Source: Holophagaceae bacterium UBA706 (GTDB lineage: Bacteria > Acidobacteriota > Holophagae > Holophagales > Holophagaceae). From it: DNA of 5,194 nucleotides. Position 1 is the stretch's first letter; each line of letters opens with the position of its first letter. Made by a program: the position numbers and the translations under genes. This document shows positions 5,043-5,194 of this stretch, piece after piece. The DNA lies in assembly GCA_002298155.1 (NCBI GenBank), contig DBME01000366.1, positions 1 to 5,194 of the forward strand. Direction: 5' to 3'. The notes under the pieces are model-generated. The model was not told where the DNA came from and did no database searches. It saw only the letters and a program-made list of their open reading frames with translations.

Positions 5043-5194
5043 CGGCCCTGGTTCTCGGCCTTCCAGGTCATCGCCATATGGATGCGGCTGTAGCCGCTGG
5101 GGTGGTCGAAGAACAGCCACTCCTCCACGGGACCGGGGTGCATCTTGCGGTAGTCGGAGAGGTGGACGGCGGCCTGGGCGAAGCCATCCGGCTG
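5039..5194 (-). CDS. 3' end of an unidentified convergent gene (partial)
   Basis: The last 51 codons of a gene on the - strand run from the window edge to a TAG (complement of 5039-5041). The translation starts QPDGFAQAAVHLSDYRKMHP, continues PGPVEEWLFFDHPSGYSRIHMA and ends MTWKAENQGR. It is rich in aromatic residues and His, and looks like a real soluble protein. Codon use matches the GC-rich genes of the window (nearly all third positions G or C), which supports coding in this frame over the overlapping alternative at 4938-5120. I do not recognise the family. Its stop overlaps the RES toxin stop on the opposite strand, so the two transcripts must overlap at their 3' ends. Confidence 0.6.
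   Translation of the reverse strand, partial: QPDGFAQAAVHLSDYRKMHPGPVEEWLFFDHPSGYSRIHMAMTWKAENQGR

Overview
The window comes from a GC-rich bacterium. The right-hand 3 kb has strong G/C preference at third codon positions (44 of 60 bases are G/C at 3841-3900). Roughly 450-1800 is visibly AT-rich (19 of 60 at 541-600). This contrast suggests that the left-hand genes are a recent acquisition. The lineage cannot be fixed from sequence alone; a GC-rich Gram-negative host fits the two exported-looking proteins and the YbjD-type nuclease.

Layout. 1-388: no convincing gene, one strong stem-loop and a small leader hairpin. 389-802 and 987-1859: two AT-rich genes on the + strand. The first encodes a small unrecognised protein with a signal-peptide-like start. 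The second has an N-terminal hydrophobic segment and one C-terminal Sel1-like repeat. 1860-2258: non-coding, with a long inverted repeat at 1903-1978 and a small palindrome before the next gene. 2259-3986: an OLD-family ATPase/TOPRIM nuclease of the YbjD type. 4018-4437 and 4434-5042: a type II toxin-antitoxin operon with an Xre/MbcA/ParS-type antitoxin followed by a RES-domain toxin, overlapping by ATGA. 5039-5194 (- strand): the 3' end of an unidentified convergent gene whose stop codon shares a CTAG tetranucleotide with the toxin stop.

How the genes may work together. The nuclease and the toxin-antitoxin pair are co-oriented and only 31 bp apart. The presumed operator/promoter of the toxin-antitoxin operon lies inside the last codons of the nuclease gene: two copies of a 14-bp motif (GTCYYGAATYGGAC), 29 bp apart, the second exactly filling the spacer of a candidate promoter. 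The antitoxin is therefore expected to repress its own operon from a site within the nuclease reading frame. No UvrD-like helicase gene accompanies the nuclease in this window, so it looks like a stand-alone OLD protein rather than a Gabija-type pair. With the AT-rich cassette beside it, the region reads as an accessory or defence-type neighbourhood. That last step is inference.
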